64,000 bases of DNA, from assembly GCF_000170915.1 (NCBI RefSeq), contig NZ_ABCT01000009.1, positions 59,191 to 123,190 on the forward strand, given 5' to 3'. The DNA is from Limnobacter sp. MED105. Its GTDB lineage: Bacteria > Pseudomonadota > Gammaproteobacteria > Burkholderiales > Burkholderiaceae_B. Numbering within the stretch: position 1 is the first letter of the stretch; each line of letters opens with the position of its first letter. Positions 1 to 8,039 of the stretch are shown here, in pieces. The notes under the pieces were generated by a model that was given only the letters and a program-made list of their open reading frames with translations, did no database searches and had not been told where the DNA came from. A program made the translations under genes and the position numbers.

Positions 1-55
1 TGCCAATGAAGCGAGCGACCAAAATTTCAGTATGTTGTTCATGCTCAATACCCGC

Positions 56-2155
56 TTAAAACTTCAATTGCGCGCCAACTGTGAAACTTTGCGGCTCGCC
101 CGGTGCAAAGCTTGCTGTGTCCGCGCCGGCTGCATTGAGTGATGCACCAATTACTGTAGACGCGTAGCGTTCGTCGGTCAGGTTTCGTGCTTCAGCAAAC
201 AATACCCATTCCTTGAATTGAACTTGCCCGCGAAGACCAAGGGTTAGATAGTCACCGGCACGCACTGTGTTTGTGTAATCCACATAAGCACCGCGGCTTA
301 CTGATTGTGCGAACAGTTCGGTTTGCCAGTTGTTCGATTTGTTCAAGGCGAGGGCCGAATACATGCTCAAGGGGGTAACCACAGGCAGTGTGTTGTTGCC
401 AAACATGGGGTCGGCATCAAAGCGTGCATCCACCCAGTTCAGGTTGAATTTGGCCAACAGGTCTGCGCCAGAACCAAGTAAGTTTTGTGCTGCCCTGGTT
501 TGCGCATTCAGTTCAGCGCCAATGCGTTGTGTGTCATCGGCATTGCGCAGGTTGGTGTTAATTTGATTCACTGGGTCCAGCGTAGCGATTACTTCCTGAT
601 TCAGTTTTGCGTAATACAGGGTGAAGTCAATCGAAGAGTAGTTTGATAAATGCCGCCAGCCAGCCTCAAAGGTTTGTTGACGTTGTGCATCAAGTGGTTT
701 GAGGGTTGGGCGCCGCGGGTCGGCACCATTCACCAGGGCTGCACCTGCTCCAGTGCCAGCACTGTTCAACAGCAGCATGTCGTAGGTGGGTGGTTCGCCC
801 ACTGAATTAAATCCCAGAAAAACTGTGTTGGTTTTACTTAGTGCGTATCGAATTTCTGCAAAACCCGACAACTGGGTGTAATCGGTATCCAGTTCAGCGG
901 CTGGGCGTAACGCCGATGTTTGAAAGTTGTCTTCAATGCGACGCGTATGGTGGTTCAAGCCAACAGCCATCAAAGCGCTAAACGAATTACCAAGATCACG
1001 TTCCTGGCCAGCCGTGAATGCGAAGCGATCCGCTTTCAGTGTGTTGTCAGCCCATTTCAGCCCGCGCGTACCTGTGAATGTGGGCATGGTGCCACCACCG
1101 TTGAGGTATTGCTGAAGGCTGCGTTCATTGTGCTGGTAAATGGTTTCAAGAAACCACGGGCTGTTGTTGGGTTTGAAGTGCGCTTGAAGCGCAATGTCTT
1201 CGTTGCTTTCGTCTTGTTGATCACGGCGAATGAACTGTACATCAGCCAATTGATAGGCCATGTTTACGTTCAAATAACCGGTAGCTGTTGGGCCTTCAAG
1301 CCCCGCATTCAAGCGGGTTCGTTGGGTAATTCTGCGCCAGTTGCCGCGCACATTGCCGGGTTGCGCGGCGTTGGAGCCGTTCAAAATTTGCGTAAAAGTT
1401 TGCGGCCCTGGCAGTTGCAATTCGCTGGATGAATCAGCAACACCTGCACGCCAGCGCCACGCAGATTCCTTTATCTTGGCTTCCAATGAAAGTTGGCTGC
1501 GAAGTGCCTCCTGCCGGTTGTGTAGGCGAAATCCGTTTTTTTGGTAATCAGTGATATTCACTGTTGCCTGAGTGGATCCAATTTGTTTTGTGGCTTGGCC
1601 TTGTATGGAATGCAAACCGAACGACCCTGTTTCATAGCGCAGTTGATTTTGATGAATACCCAACTGCGCTGGGTAGCGAATGAAGTCGATTACACCACCC
1701 AAGGTGGCAGAGCCGGTAACCACTGCACGCCCCGAGCGCAACACGCGAACAACGTCAAAACTCAAAGGATCGATTGATTCCACAAAATCAAAGCTGCCGT
1801 CGGCATAGCCCAAAGGCAGTCCTTGCTCGCGAATTTCAATGCCGCGGCCTGCTGGTTGTGTACCACGTTGTAAACCCGATCCACGAATGGAAAGGCGAGG
1901 GTGGTCAATTCCGCCAAACACTCCTTCAGCGATCAGGCCAGTTTGTCCTTCAAGCACTTGGGGAAGCGTGTAGGCGGGGCGTTGTTTATCCAATTCGCGC
2001 GTGTCGGTGATAGTGTCTGCATAGCTGGGTGAGCCAACCGGGGTTGAATCGCTGTTCACCTCGACGGCAGGTAGTGTTGTTTGCCCGATCGCTGTTTGTG
2101 GTTGTGCAGCAAGCAAAGCGCTGGGCAACAAAAGGGCAGTAAATTTGTGTTTCAT
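56..2155 (-). CDS. TonB-dependent outer-membrane receptor
   Basis: This is an outer-membrane, TonB-energised transporter of about 699 residues. The N-terminus has a signal peptide that would be cut after an AIGQ stretch near residue 25, followed by a TonB-box-like segment (LPAVEVNSD). A plug domain follows with the typical RLSIRGSG and SATLGGVIDF motifs, then a long beta-barrel with the NLTDERYAS motif and a C-terminal aromatic residue (QLKF). I chose the ATG at 2155, which gives a clean signal peptide; an upstream in-frame start at 2179 adds eight residues that do not look like a signal. No Fur box was found upstream, so the ligand need not be a ferric siderophore. The substrate is unknown. 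The gene is divergent from the methyltransferase gene. Confidence 0.9.
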   Translation of the reverse strand: MKHKFTALLLPSALLAAQPQTAIGQTTLPAVEVNSDSTPVGSPSYADTITDTRELDKQRPAYTLPQVLEGQTGLIAEGVFGGIDHPRLSIRGSGLQRGTQPAGRGIEIREQGLPLGYADGSFDFVESIDPLSFDVVRVLRSGRAVVTGSATLGGVIDFIRYPAQLGIHQNQLRYETGSFGLHSIQGQATKQIGSTQATVNITDYQKNGFRLHNRQEALRSQLSLEAKIKESAWRWRAGVADSSSELQLPGPQTFTQILNGSNAAQPGNVRGNWRRITQRTRLNAGLEGPTATGYLNVNMAYQLADVQFIRRDQQDESNEDIALQAHFKPNNSPWFLETIYQHNERSLQQYLNGGGTMPTFTGTRGLKWADNTLKADRFAFTAGQERDLGNSFSALMAVGLNHHTRRIEDNFQTSALRPAAELDTDYTQLSGFAEIRYALSKTNTVFLGFNSVGEPPTYDMLLLNSAGTGAGAALVNGADPRRPTLKPLDAQRQQTFEAGWRHLSNYSSIDFTLYYAKLNQEVIATLDPVNQINTNLRNADDTQRIGAELNAQTRAAQNLLGSGADLLAKFNLNWVDARFDADPMFGNNTLPVVTPLSMYSALALNKSNNWQTELFAQSVSRGAYVDYTNTVRAGDYLTLGLRGQVQFKEWVLFAEARNLTDERYASTVIGASLNAAGADTASFAPGEPQSFTVGAQLKF

Positions 2156-2260
2156 TTCTATGTATGAGTGGATGATCATGCTTTAATTGAGTTGAAGTAT
2201 AAGCAAGACGGTTAACGGTATTCGATGACTTTGAGGCAGTTATTACCGTTTACACCCCAA

Positions 2261-2279
2261 GTGCGACACTATGTCGCAC
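2261..2279. promoter_or_regulatory. Perfect 19-bp inverted repeat, likely operator
   Basis: GTGCGACA, spacer CTA, TGTCGCAC forms perfect 8-bp arms in the divergent intergenic space between the TonB receptor and the methyltransferase. It lies 24 bp before the methyltransferase start. Its shape suits a dimeric repressor or activator, but no regulator can be assigned from the window. Confidence 0.5.
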
Positions 2280-2302
2280 CGTGGCAGTAAGGGGTTTGTG
2301 AA

Positions 2303-2911
2303 TTGAATTCAGAGTTTTGGGACAGGCGCTACAGCACCGATGATTTTTTGTACGGTGAGTTACCCAATGAGTTTCTGGCAGAAATGGTGACTCTGTTAGT
2401 GCCCAACGGCAGTGTGTTCGTTCCCGGGGATGGAGAGGGGCGTAATGGAGTTTGGTTGGCTCGCAGAGGGTTCTATGTCACCACAGTGGATTCTTCTGTT
2501 CAAGGCGTTGAGAAAGCGCGATCGCTGGCATCTCGGCATGGTGTAAGGCTGCTTCAGACAGTTGCGGATCTGTCCACCTGGGAATATCCCAAATCCACAT
2601 TTGACGCAGCAGTCCTGATTTATCTGCATTTGCCGGAATCTATTCGACTGCGGGTTCATCAACAAATTGCCAGCTCACTTAAACCTGGTGGGATCGTGAT
2701 TGTGGAGTGCTTCCACCCGCAGCAATTGAATCGCAACAGTGGTGGGCCAAAAGACATCAGCATGTTGTACGACTGTGACTTGCTTCGCAGTGATTTCAAG
2801 GATTTATTGACGCCCCATTTCGAGTACGAAGGCAATGTATTGCTTGCAGAAGGGGCTGGCCACTCGGGTTTGGGGTATGTGAGCCGATGGGTTGGGCGCA
2901 AAATTTCATAA
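2303..2911 (+). CDS. Class I SAM-dependent methyltransferase (TehB-like)
   Basis: This is a 202-residue cytosolic methyltransferase with the Rossmann fold of the class I family. SAM motif I is seen as VFVPGDGEGRNGVWLA near residues 38-53, an acidic residue (VDSS) ends strand 2, and LKPGGIVIVECF marks the post-motif region. It resembles the tellurite-resistance/thiopurine methyltransferase group, but the substrate cannot be read from sequence. The start is TTG at 2303, preceded at about 8 nt by TAAGGGG; no ATG gives the conserved N-terminus (NSEFWDRRYS). It lies between the receptor and the peroxiredoxin and is probably its own transcription unit. Confidence 0.8.
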   Translation: MNSEFWDRRYSTDDFLYGELPNEFLAEMVTLLVPNGSVFVPGDGEGRNGVWLARRGFYVTTVDSSVQGVEKARSLASRHGVRLLQTVADLSTWEYPKSTFDAAVLIYLHLPESIRLRVHQQIASSLKPGGIVIVECFHPQQLNRNSGGPKDISMLYDCDLLRSDFKDLLTPHFEYEGNVLLAEGAGHSGLGYVSRWVGRKIS

Positions 2912-2952
2912 TTGAATACTCGCTGTCAAGTACCGACAGAAACTGTCATGTA

Positions 2953-2978
2953 CTGCCAAAGCTGACACATATGCCAAA
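2953..2978. promoter_or_regulatory. Putative activator (FisR) half-sites upstream of peroxiredoxin
   Basis: Two TGCCAAA half-sites lie 18 bp apart (CTGCCAAA at 2953 and TGCCAAA at 2972). The same word occurs upstream of cioA, and its TGCCA core occurs next to fisR. They are 76-102 bp upstream of a -24/-12-like element, a normal distance for a sigma-54 enhancer. Assignment to FisR is inference. Confidence 0.4.
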
Positions 2979-3054
2979 TTCAATAAAGCTGGGAACACTG
3001 CGTGGATTACTCTAAGTGATTGATTGAGTTGAAGAAGTAATTCTTTCGTATGGC

Positions 3055-3070
3055 TGGCATGGTTCTTGTT
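3055..3070 (+). promoter_or_regulatory. Putative sigma-54 promoter of the peroxiredoxin gene
   Basis: TGGCAT-GGTTC-TTGTT matches the -24/-12 consensus TGGCAC-N5-TTGCW except that the -12 GC is GT. The GG-to-GT spacing is exactly 10 nt. The predicted leader before the start at 3156 is about 75 nt. Confidence 0.4.
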
Positions 3071-3155
3071 AATAAAAGCAATGAGACGTGTGATTTTAAT
3101 AGCTTTTGTTTATTGCACGTTTGTTCGTTTCTAATCGTTCAACAAGGAGAAAGAC

Positions 3156-3809
3156 ATGGGTCTGAGAATCAATGATGTAGTACCTAACCTGGACTTGGTT
3201 ACTGATCAAGGCAGCTTCAAATTTCACGACTTCATTGGCGATAACTGGACAATTTTGTTCAGTCACCCCAAAGACTTCACACCGGTGTGCACAACCGAAT
3301 TTGGAGCAGTGGCTCAATTGGCTGCCGAATGGGAAAAGCGCAACACCAAGGTCATCGGCCTGTCTGTAGATGGTGTTGAAGAGCACAAAGAATGGAAGTG
3401 CGACATTGAAAAGTTTGCCGGTGCAAAAGCCACCTTCCCAATTATTGCCGACGAAGATTGTGCAGTGTCCAAGGCTTTGGATATGTTGCCAGCAAACGCT
3501 TACCTGCCAGATGGCCGCACTGCGGCTGATTCAGCAAGCGTGCGCGTTGTATTCATTTTTAGTCCTGACAAGAAGCTGCAATTGTCGATGACTTACCCCA
3601 TGTCTGTGGGCCGTAATTTTGCTGAAGTGTTGCGTGCGCTTGATGCGCTTCAGGCAACTTACGGTGTGCCAATCGCAACGCCAGCCAACTGGGTTCATGG
3701 TCAGGATGTAATTGTGGCTTTGTCCCTGAACGATGAGCAGGCCAAAGCCAAGTTCGGCAGCATCGATATCAAGTTGCCTTACCTGCGCACAACAAAACAG
3801 CCAAGCTAA
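3156..3809 (+). CDS. 1-Cys peroxiredoxin (Prx6 family)
   Basis: This is a 217-residue thiol peroxidase of the AhpC/TSA superfamily, Prx6-type, which reduces hydrogen peroxide and organic hydroperoxides. The peroxidatic cysteine is Cys45 in the motif HPKDFTPVCTTEF. The C-terminal extension after about residue 160 is characteristic of Prx6 proteins. Other cysteines are present (EWKCD, EDCAVS) but not at the classical 2-Cys resolving position. The start at 3156 has a strong AAGGAG Shine-Dalgarno. A terminator follows directly, so the gene is monocistronic. Half-sites shared with the cioA promoter suggest co-regulation with the sulfide genes; peroxiredoxins can also act on persulfides, but that role here is only inferred. 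Confidence 0.93.
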   Translation: MGLRINDVVPNLDLVTDQGSFKFHDFIGDNWTILFSHPKDFTPVCTTEFGAVAQLAAEWEKRNTKVIGLSVDGVEEHKEWKCDIEKFAGAKATFPIIADEDCAVSKALDMLPANAYLPDGRTAADSASVRVVFIFSPDKKLQLSMTYPMSVGRNFAEVLRALDALQATYGVPIATPANWVHGQDVIVALSLNDEQAKAKFGSIDIKLPYLRTTKQPS

Positions 3810-3839
3810 TTCAATAGTCGCTGATTTGTTGAAATAAGA

Positions 3840-3872
3840 ACGGGAGCCAAGTTATCTGGCTCCCGTTTTTTA
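3840..3872 (+). terminator. Rho-independent terminator after peroxiredoxin
   Basis: A 10-bp perfect stem (ACGGGAGCCA / TGGCTCCCGT) with a 7-nt loop is followed by a T-rich run. It separates the peroxiredoxin gene from the cio operon. Confidence 0.9.
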
Positions 3873-3909
3873 TTTGGCAGTGTGCCAAAAATTTGGCAGA
3901 TTGTGGCAG
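3873..3909. promoter_or_regulatory. Putative FisR enhancer upstream of cioAB
   Basis: A perfect palindrome, TTTGGCA-GTG-TGCCAAA (3873-3889), is followed by two more TGGCAG copies at 3894 and 3904. The cluster lies about 87-123 bp upstream of the -24 element at 3996. The same TGGCAG word, also with a palindromic first site, is found beside fisR at 12662-12697. Binding by FisR is inferred. Confidence 0.5.
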
Positions 3910-3995
3910 TTTTAAGGTTGATAGATTTTTACGCGTTAATCAAAATCCTATTAAATATCAGGAGCTTGACGATTTTTTGAAATATGAGTGCGGGC

Positions 3996-4011
3996 TGGTA
4001 TTGATCTTGCA
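3996..4011 (+). promoter_or_regulatory. Putative sigma-54 promoter of the cio-sqr operon
   Basis: TGGTAT-TGATC-TTGCA has the invariant GG and GC exactly 10 nt apart and a full TTGCA -12 element. Transcription would start near 4022, giving a leader of about 30 nt before the cioA start at 4054. Confidence 0.6.
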
Positions 4012-4053
4012 ATTGACTTGTATGAAATCAAATTTCAAGAGGAAGTACAAGCC

Positions 4054-5421
4054 ATGGAACTGGACCCAGCACTGTTGGCCCGAGCACAATTCGGCGCAAA
4101 TATTACCTTTCACATTTTGTTTCCAACTATCACCATCGCCTTGGCGTGGATGCTGCTGTTTTTTAAGCTTCGGTTCAATTCGACCGGGCAGGCGCATTGG
4201 ATGGAAGCCTATCAATTCTGGGTCAAAGTGTTCGCATTGACCTTTGCTTTGGGAGTGGTCTCAGGCGTCACCATGAGTTTTCAGTTCGGTACAAATTGGC
4301 CTGGCTTCATGGAAACAGTAGGCAACGTGGCAGGTCCATTGCTGGCCTATGAAGTGTTGACGGCTTTCTTTCTTGAAGCAACTTTCCTTGCCGTGATGCT
4401 GTTTGGTATGAATCGTGTAAGCCCACGTATGCACACCCTCGCTACTTTTTTGGTAGCAGCCGGCACCACAGCATCGGCATTCTGGATTCTTGCTTTGAAT
4501 TCGTGGATGCAAACGCCTGCGGGCTTCGAGATGATCGACGGCAAAGCCGTTGTGACCAGTTGGTTTGAAGTGATCTTCAACCCTTCCTTTCCCTATCGCT
4601 TGACTCACATGCTGCTAGCTTGTGGCCTGACAGGTGCCTTCCTGATGGCAGGGCTTTCAGCATGGCAGTGGCACAAGGGTATTCGCACTCCTGCTGTGAA
4701 AGCGGCACTGCGAACCGGCGCGACAGTAGCGGCATTGGTGATCCCAATTCAAATTTTCGTGGGTGATTTGCACGGCTTGAACACACTACAGCATCAGCCC
4801 CAGAAAGTAGCGGCCATGGAAGGTGTGTGGGAAACCGAGAAGGGTGCACCGCTGTTGCTGTTTGCAATTCCTGACAACGAAGCGCGGACCAATCACTTTG
4901 AAATTGGTATTCCCAATTTAGCTTCACTCATTTTGACCCACAAGGCAGACGGGGAAATCAAAGGCTTGAATGAATTCAAGGGTGCGCATCCTCCGGTGTT
5001 TCAGGTGTTCTGGGCATTCCGTGTCATGGTGGGTGTTGGTGTGCTGATGTTGCTGGTTAGCTGGTACGCCGTTTGGCGCATGGCGCGTAACAAAAATGCA
5101 GAAAAGGCATTGAACAAGCCAGTGTTGTTCTCATTGATCGCGATGACTTTTTCTGGATGGGTAGCCACAGTGGCTGGCTGGTACGTCACCGAAATTGGTC
5201 GTCAGCCATTTTTGGTACAAGGTATTTTGCGCACTGAAGATGCAATTTCAGCCGTGCCCCCCAACATGATTCTGTCGACATTCATTGGTTACCTGGTGTT
5301 GTATGTCGTGTTGTTGGTGGCCTATGTCAGCACCTTGTTCTACCTCGCCAAGAAAGCGGGTAGCAAGCCAGCCCCTATTCAAACTGTAAACCCTGTAGGT
5401 GGCCAATATGTTCACGCCTGA
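4054..5421 (+). CDS. cioA: Cytochrome bd-type quinol oxidase subunit I (CIO type)
   Basis: This is the 455-residue catalytic subunit of a terminal oxidase in the inner membrane that oxidises quinol and reduces oxygen to water. Haem ligands are visible as His20 (ITFHILF), His185 (RLTHMLL) and Met325 (FRVMVG), with acidic channel residues Glu100 and Glu108 and the motif TEIGRQPF near 379-386. The periplasmic Q-loop region is short, as in cyanide-insensitive oxidases. I chose the ATG at 4054, which has AGAGGAAG upstream and begins with the conserved MELDPALLARAQFG; an in-frame start at 3988 would overlap the predicted sigma-54 promoter. It leads an operon with cioB, the DUF442-SQR fusion and a SulP transporter. 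Bd oxidases tolerate sulfide, which fits this context. Confidence 0.93.
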   Translation: MELDPALLARAQFGANITFHILFPTITIALAWMLLFFKLRFNSTGQAHWMEAYQFWVKVFALTFALGVVSGVTMSFQFGTNWPGFMETVGNVAGPLLAYEVLTAFFLEATFLAVMLFGMNRVSPRMHTLATFLVAAGTTASAFWILALNSWMQTPAGFEMIDGKAVVTSWFEVIFNPSFPYRLTHMLLACGLTGAFLMAGLSAWQWHKGIRTPAVKAALRTGATVAALVIPIQIFVGDLHGLNTLQHQPQKVAAMEGVWETEKGAPLLLFAIPDNEARTNHFEIGIPNLASLILTHKADGEIKGLNEFKGAHPPVFQVFWAFRVMVGVGVLMLLVSWYAVWRMARNKNAEKALNKPVLFSLIAMTFSGWVATVAGWYVTEIGRQPFLVQGILRTEDAISAVPPNMILSTFIGYLVLYVVLLVAYVSTLFYLAKKAGSKPAPIQTVNPVGGQYVHA

Positions 5422-6436
5422 AGCAATGAGTTTTGAGCAGGCACTGCCTGTGATTTTCATGATCCTGATGGGGATCTCCATGTTGGCCTATGTGATTCTT
5501 GATGGCTATGACTTGGGTGTGGGTGCCTTGATGGGCTATGCCACACCCGATGAGAAAGACACCATGGTGGCTTCAATTGGACCATTCTGGGATGCCAATG
5601 AAACCTGGCTGGTTTTGGGGGTTGGTATTTTGCTGGTGGCCTTTCCGATGGCGCATGGTGTGGTGCTCGGGGAGTTGTACTTGCCCGTGACCTTGATGCT
5701 GTTCAGCTTGATTATTCGCGGAGTGGCTTTTGACTTCCGTGTGAAGGTACCTGCCGACAAGAAGCACCTGTGGAACAAACTGTTTGTTGCCGGTTCAGTG
5801 GGTGCAGCGCTTTCACAAGGTTACATGCTGGGGAGTTACATCACCGGTTTTCATGATGGGGCTTTGAGCACTGTGTTTGCCATGCTGACCGCATTGTGCC
5901 TGTTAGCGGGTTATGTGCTGATGGGGTCTACTTGGTTGCTCATGAAAACGACTGGCGCACTTCAACTGAAAGCTGTTACCTGGGCGAGCAGAAGTTTGTG
6001 GTTGGCTGGCTTGGGTATTGCCGCCATTTCACTGGTCACGCCTTTCATTAGCACCCGTATTTTCGAAAAGTGGTTTGCCGTAAATAACTTCTTTTTATTG
6101 ATGCCTATTCCATTGGCCACCCTGGGCTTGTTCTTCATCGCTGATCGCGCATTGCGTCGCCTGCCAAGCCGCTTGAGTTCGGGCAACGAGTACGGTGCAT
6201 GGGTACCTTTTGCATGCGCGGTCGGTGTGTTCTTCCTGTCGTTTTATGGCCTGGCCTACAGCCTGTTTCCCTACCTGGTATTGGACAAAATCGATGTGTG
6301 GCAAGCCGCAAGTCACCACGATTCATTGCTGGTGATCTTCTGGGGTGTGGTGGTGGTATTGCCTGCAATTCTTGGCTACACGGTGTACGCATACCGCGTG
6401 TTCTGGGGCAAGGCGCAGTGTTTGAGTTACAACTAA
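5408..6436 (+). CDS. cioB: Cytochrome bd-type quinol oxidase subunit II (CIO type)
   Basis: This is the second membrane subunit of the bd oxidase, with about eight membrane segments and the family signature AYVILDGYDLGVGAL near the N-terminus. FWDANETWLVLGVG is also typical. It stabilises the haem core of subunit I. Three in-frame starts are possible: GTG 5399, ATG 5408 and ATG 5426. I chose 5408 because TAGGTGG lies just upstream; 5426 would give the shortest form beginning MSFEQALP. The first two overlap the end of cioA, so translation is probably coupled. The next gene begins 19 bp after the stop. Confidence 0.9.
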   Translation: MFTPEAMSFEQALPVIFMILMGISMLAYVILDGYDLGVGALMGYATPDEKDTMVASIGPFWDANETWLVLGVGILLVAFPMAHGVVLGELYLPVTLMLFSLIIRGVAFDFRVKVPADKKHLWNKLFVAGSVGAALSQGYMLGSYITGFHDGALSTVFAMLTALCLLAGYVLMGSTWLLMKTTGALQLKAVTWASRSLWLAGLGIAAISLVTPFISTRIFEKWFAVNNFFLLMPIPLATLGLFFIADRALRRLPSRLSSGNEYGAWVPFACAVGVFFLSFYGLAYSLFPYLVLDKIDVWQAASHHDSLLVIFWGVVVVLPAILGYTVYAYRVFWGKAQCLSYN

Positions 6437-6455
6437 AAAAAGTGGAAGAAGGGAT

Positions 6456-8039
6456 ATGAGTAAGCAATTGGATAACGATATTTCTGTGTCAGGCCAGATC
6501 AATGAAGCCATGATTAGGCAACTTGCCGAGCAGGGTATTAAAACCATCATTAACAACCGCCCAGATGCGGAGGAAGGCGGCCAGCCAGGAAATGCAGCGC
6601 TGCAATCTGTGGCTGAAAGTCTGGGTGTGAAGTGGGTTTATTTGCCACTGATTGCAGGGCAAAAACCAGACCCGGTTCTGGCACAAAACTACCGCAAAGC
6701 CATCGATGAAATGCCAAAGCCAGTGCATGTATTTTGCCGCACTGGTAGGCGTTCGGAAATGATTCATCAAGCGGCGCAAAATCTTACTTTACAAAGGCCC
6801 ACACCGAAATCATTTGACGTGGTGATTGTAGGCGCTGGCACAGCAGGAATTTCTGTGGCCACCAGTTTGTTAAAACGAGACGCAAGTCTTGACATTGTGC
6901 TGATTGATCCTTCTCCAACTCACGATTATCAGGCTGCATGGACTTTGGTGGGCGCAGGGGAATACATGCAAACCGCGACCCGTAAGCCAATGGCTGAATT
7001 GATTCCGAAAGGTGTCAAGTGGATAGCCAAAGCAGTTACGGGGTTCTTGCCCGTTGAAAACAAGGTCGCCTTGGAAGACGGCAGCACGGTGGGCTATGAC
7101 CAGTTGGTGGTGTGCCCTGGTTTGAAGCTGAACTGGGCCGCGATTGAAGGCCTGCCGGAAGCTCTTGGCAAAAATGGTGTGACATCGAATTATCGATATG
7201 ACCTGGCACCATACACTTGGGAGTTAGTGCAAAAAATTCGTGGTGGGCGGGCCCTGTTCACTCAACCCGCCATGCCGATTAAATGTGCCGGTGCCCCGCA
7301 AAAAGCCATGTACCTGAGTTGCAGTAACTGGGAAGAAAAGGGTGTGCTGAACAACATTGACGTTGAAATGTACAACGCAGGTGGTGTGGTATTTGGCGTG
7401 CCAACATTCGTTCCACCTTTGATGGAATACATCAAGCGTTACAACGCCAAATTGAATTTCATGCACGACCTGGTGAAGGTGGATGGTCCCAGTAAGACTG
7501 CAACCTTTGAAGTGACTGCAGCAGATGGTAGCAAAACTGTGGTCGAGCGTAAATTTGACATGATCCATGTGGTGCCGCCCCAAGTTGCGCCAGATTTTGT
7601 GGCCAACAGCCCTTTGGCCAATTCGGCTGGCTGGGTGGATGTAGACCAACACACAATGCAGCACGTTAAATTCGCTAACGTGTTCAGTTTAGGCGATGCG
7701 GGTTCCATGCCCAACGCCAAAACAACTGCTGCAATCCGAAAGCAAGCCCCAATTGTTGCAAACAATATTGTTCGCATGCGTAAAGGTATGAAGCCCTTGG
7801 CTGAGTATGACGGTTATGGTGCTTGCCCACTGACTGTAGAGAAAGGCAAAGTGGTGTTGGCCGAGTTTTCTTATGGCGGCAAATTGGCACCAACCTTCCC
7901 CTTAAACCCAGCAGTGCCACGGCGATTGAACTGGATGTTGAAAAAGCATGTGTTCCCTGCGCTGTACTGGTTTGGCGCGCTGAAGGGCCACGAGTGGCTG
8001 ACAAAGTGCGCAACCCAAGCTGACAAGGCGAAGGCATGA
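6456..8039 (+). CDS. sqr: DUF442 phosphatase-like domain fused to sulfide:quinone oxidoreductase
   Basis: This is a 527-residue two-domain protein. Residues 1-110 are a DUF442 (TIGR01244) rhodanese/phosphatase-like domain with the loop CRTGRRS (Cys94). Residues about 118-515 are a flavoprotein with the FAD-binding GAGTAG motif (126-131). The redox cysteines of type II, human SQOR-like enzymes are seen as Cys277 (KCAGAPQK) and Cys457 (YGACPLT). SQR oxidises sulfide to sulfane sulfur and reduces membrane quinone, which the neighbouring bd oxidase could reoxidise. DUF442 is usually met fused to the persulfide dioxygenase or alone; here one copy is fused to SQR and a second sits by the dioxygenase. 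The stop overlaps the next start (ATGA). Confidence 0.9.
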   Translation: MSKQLDNDISVSGQINEAMIRQLAEQGIKTIINNRPDAEEGGQPGNAALQSVAESLGVKWVYLPLIAGQKPDPVLAQNYRKAIDEMPKPVHVFCRTGRRSEMIHQAAQNLTLQRPTPKSFDVVIVGAGTAGISVATSLLKRDASLDIVLIDPSPTHDYQAAWTLVGAGEYMQTATRKPMAELIPKGVKWIAKAVTGFLPVENKVALEDGSTVGYDQLVVCPGLKLNWAAIEGLPEALGKNGVTSNYRYDLAPYTWELVQKIRGGRALFTQPAMPIKCAGAPQKAMYLSCSNWEEKGVLNNIDVEMYNAGGVVFGVPTFVPPLMEYIKRYNAKLNFMHDLVKVDGPSKTATFEVTAADGSKTVVERKFDMIHVVPPQVAPDFVANSPLANSAGWVDVDQHTMQHVKFANVFSLGDAGSMPNAKTTAAIRKQAPIVANNIVRMRKGMKPLAEYDGYGACPLTVEKGKVVLAEFSYGGKLAPTFPLNPAVPRRLNWMLKKHVFPALYWFGALKGHEWLTKCATQADKAKA

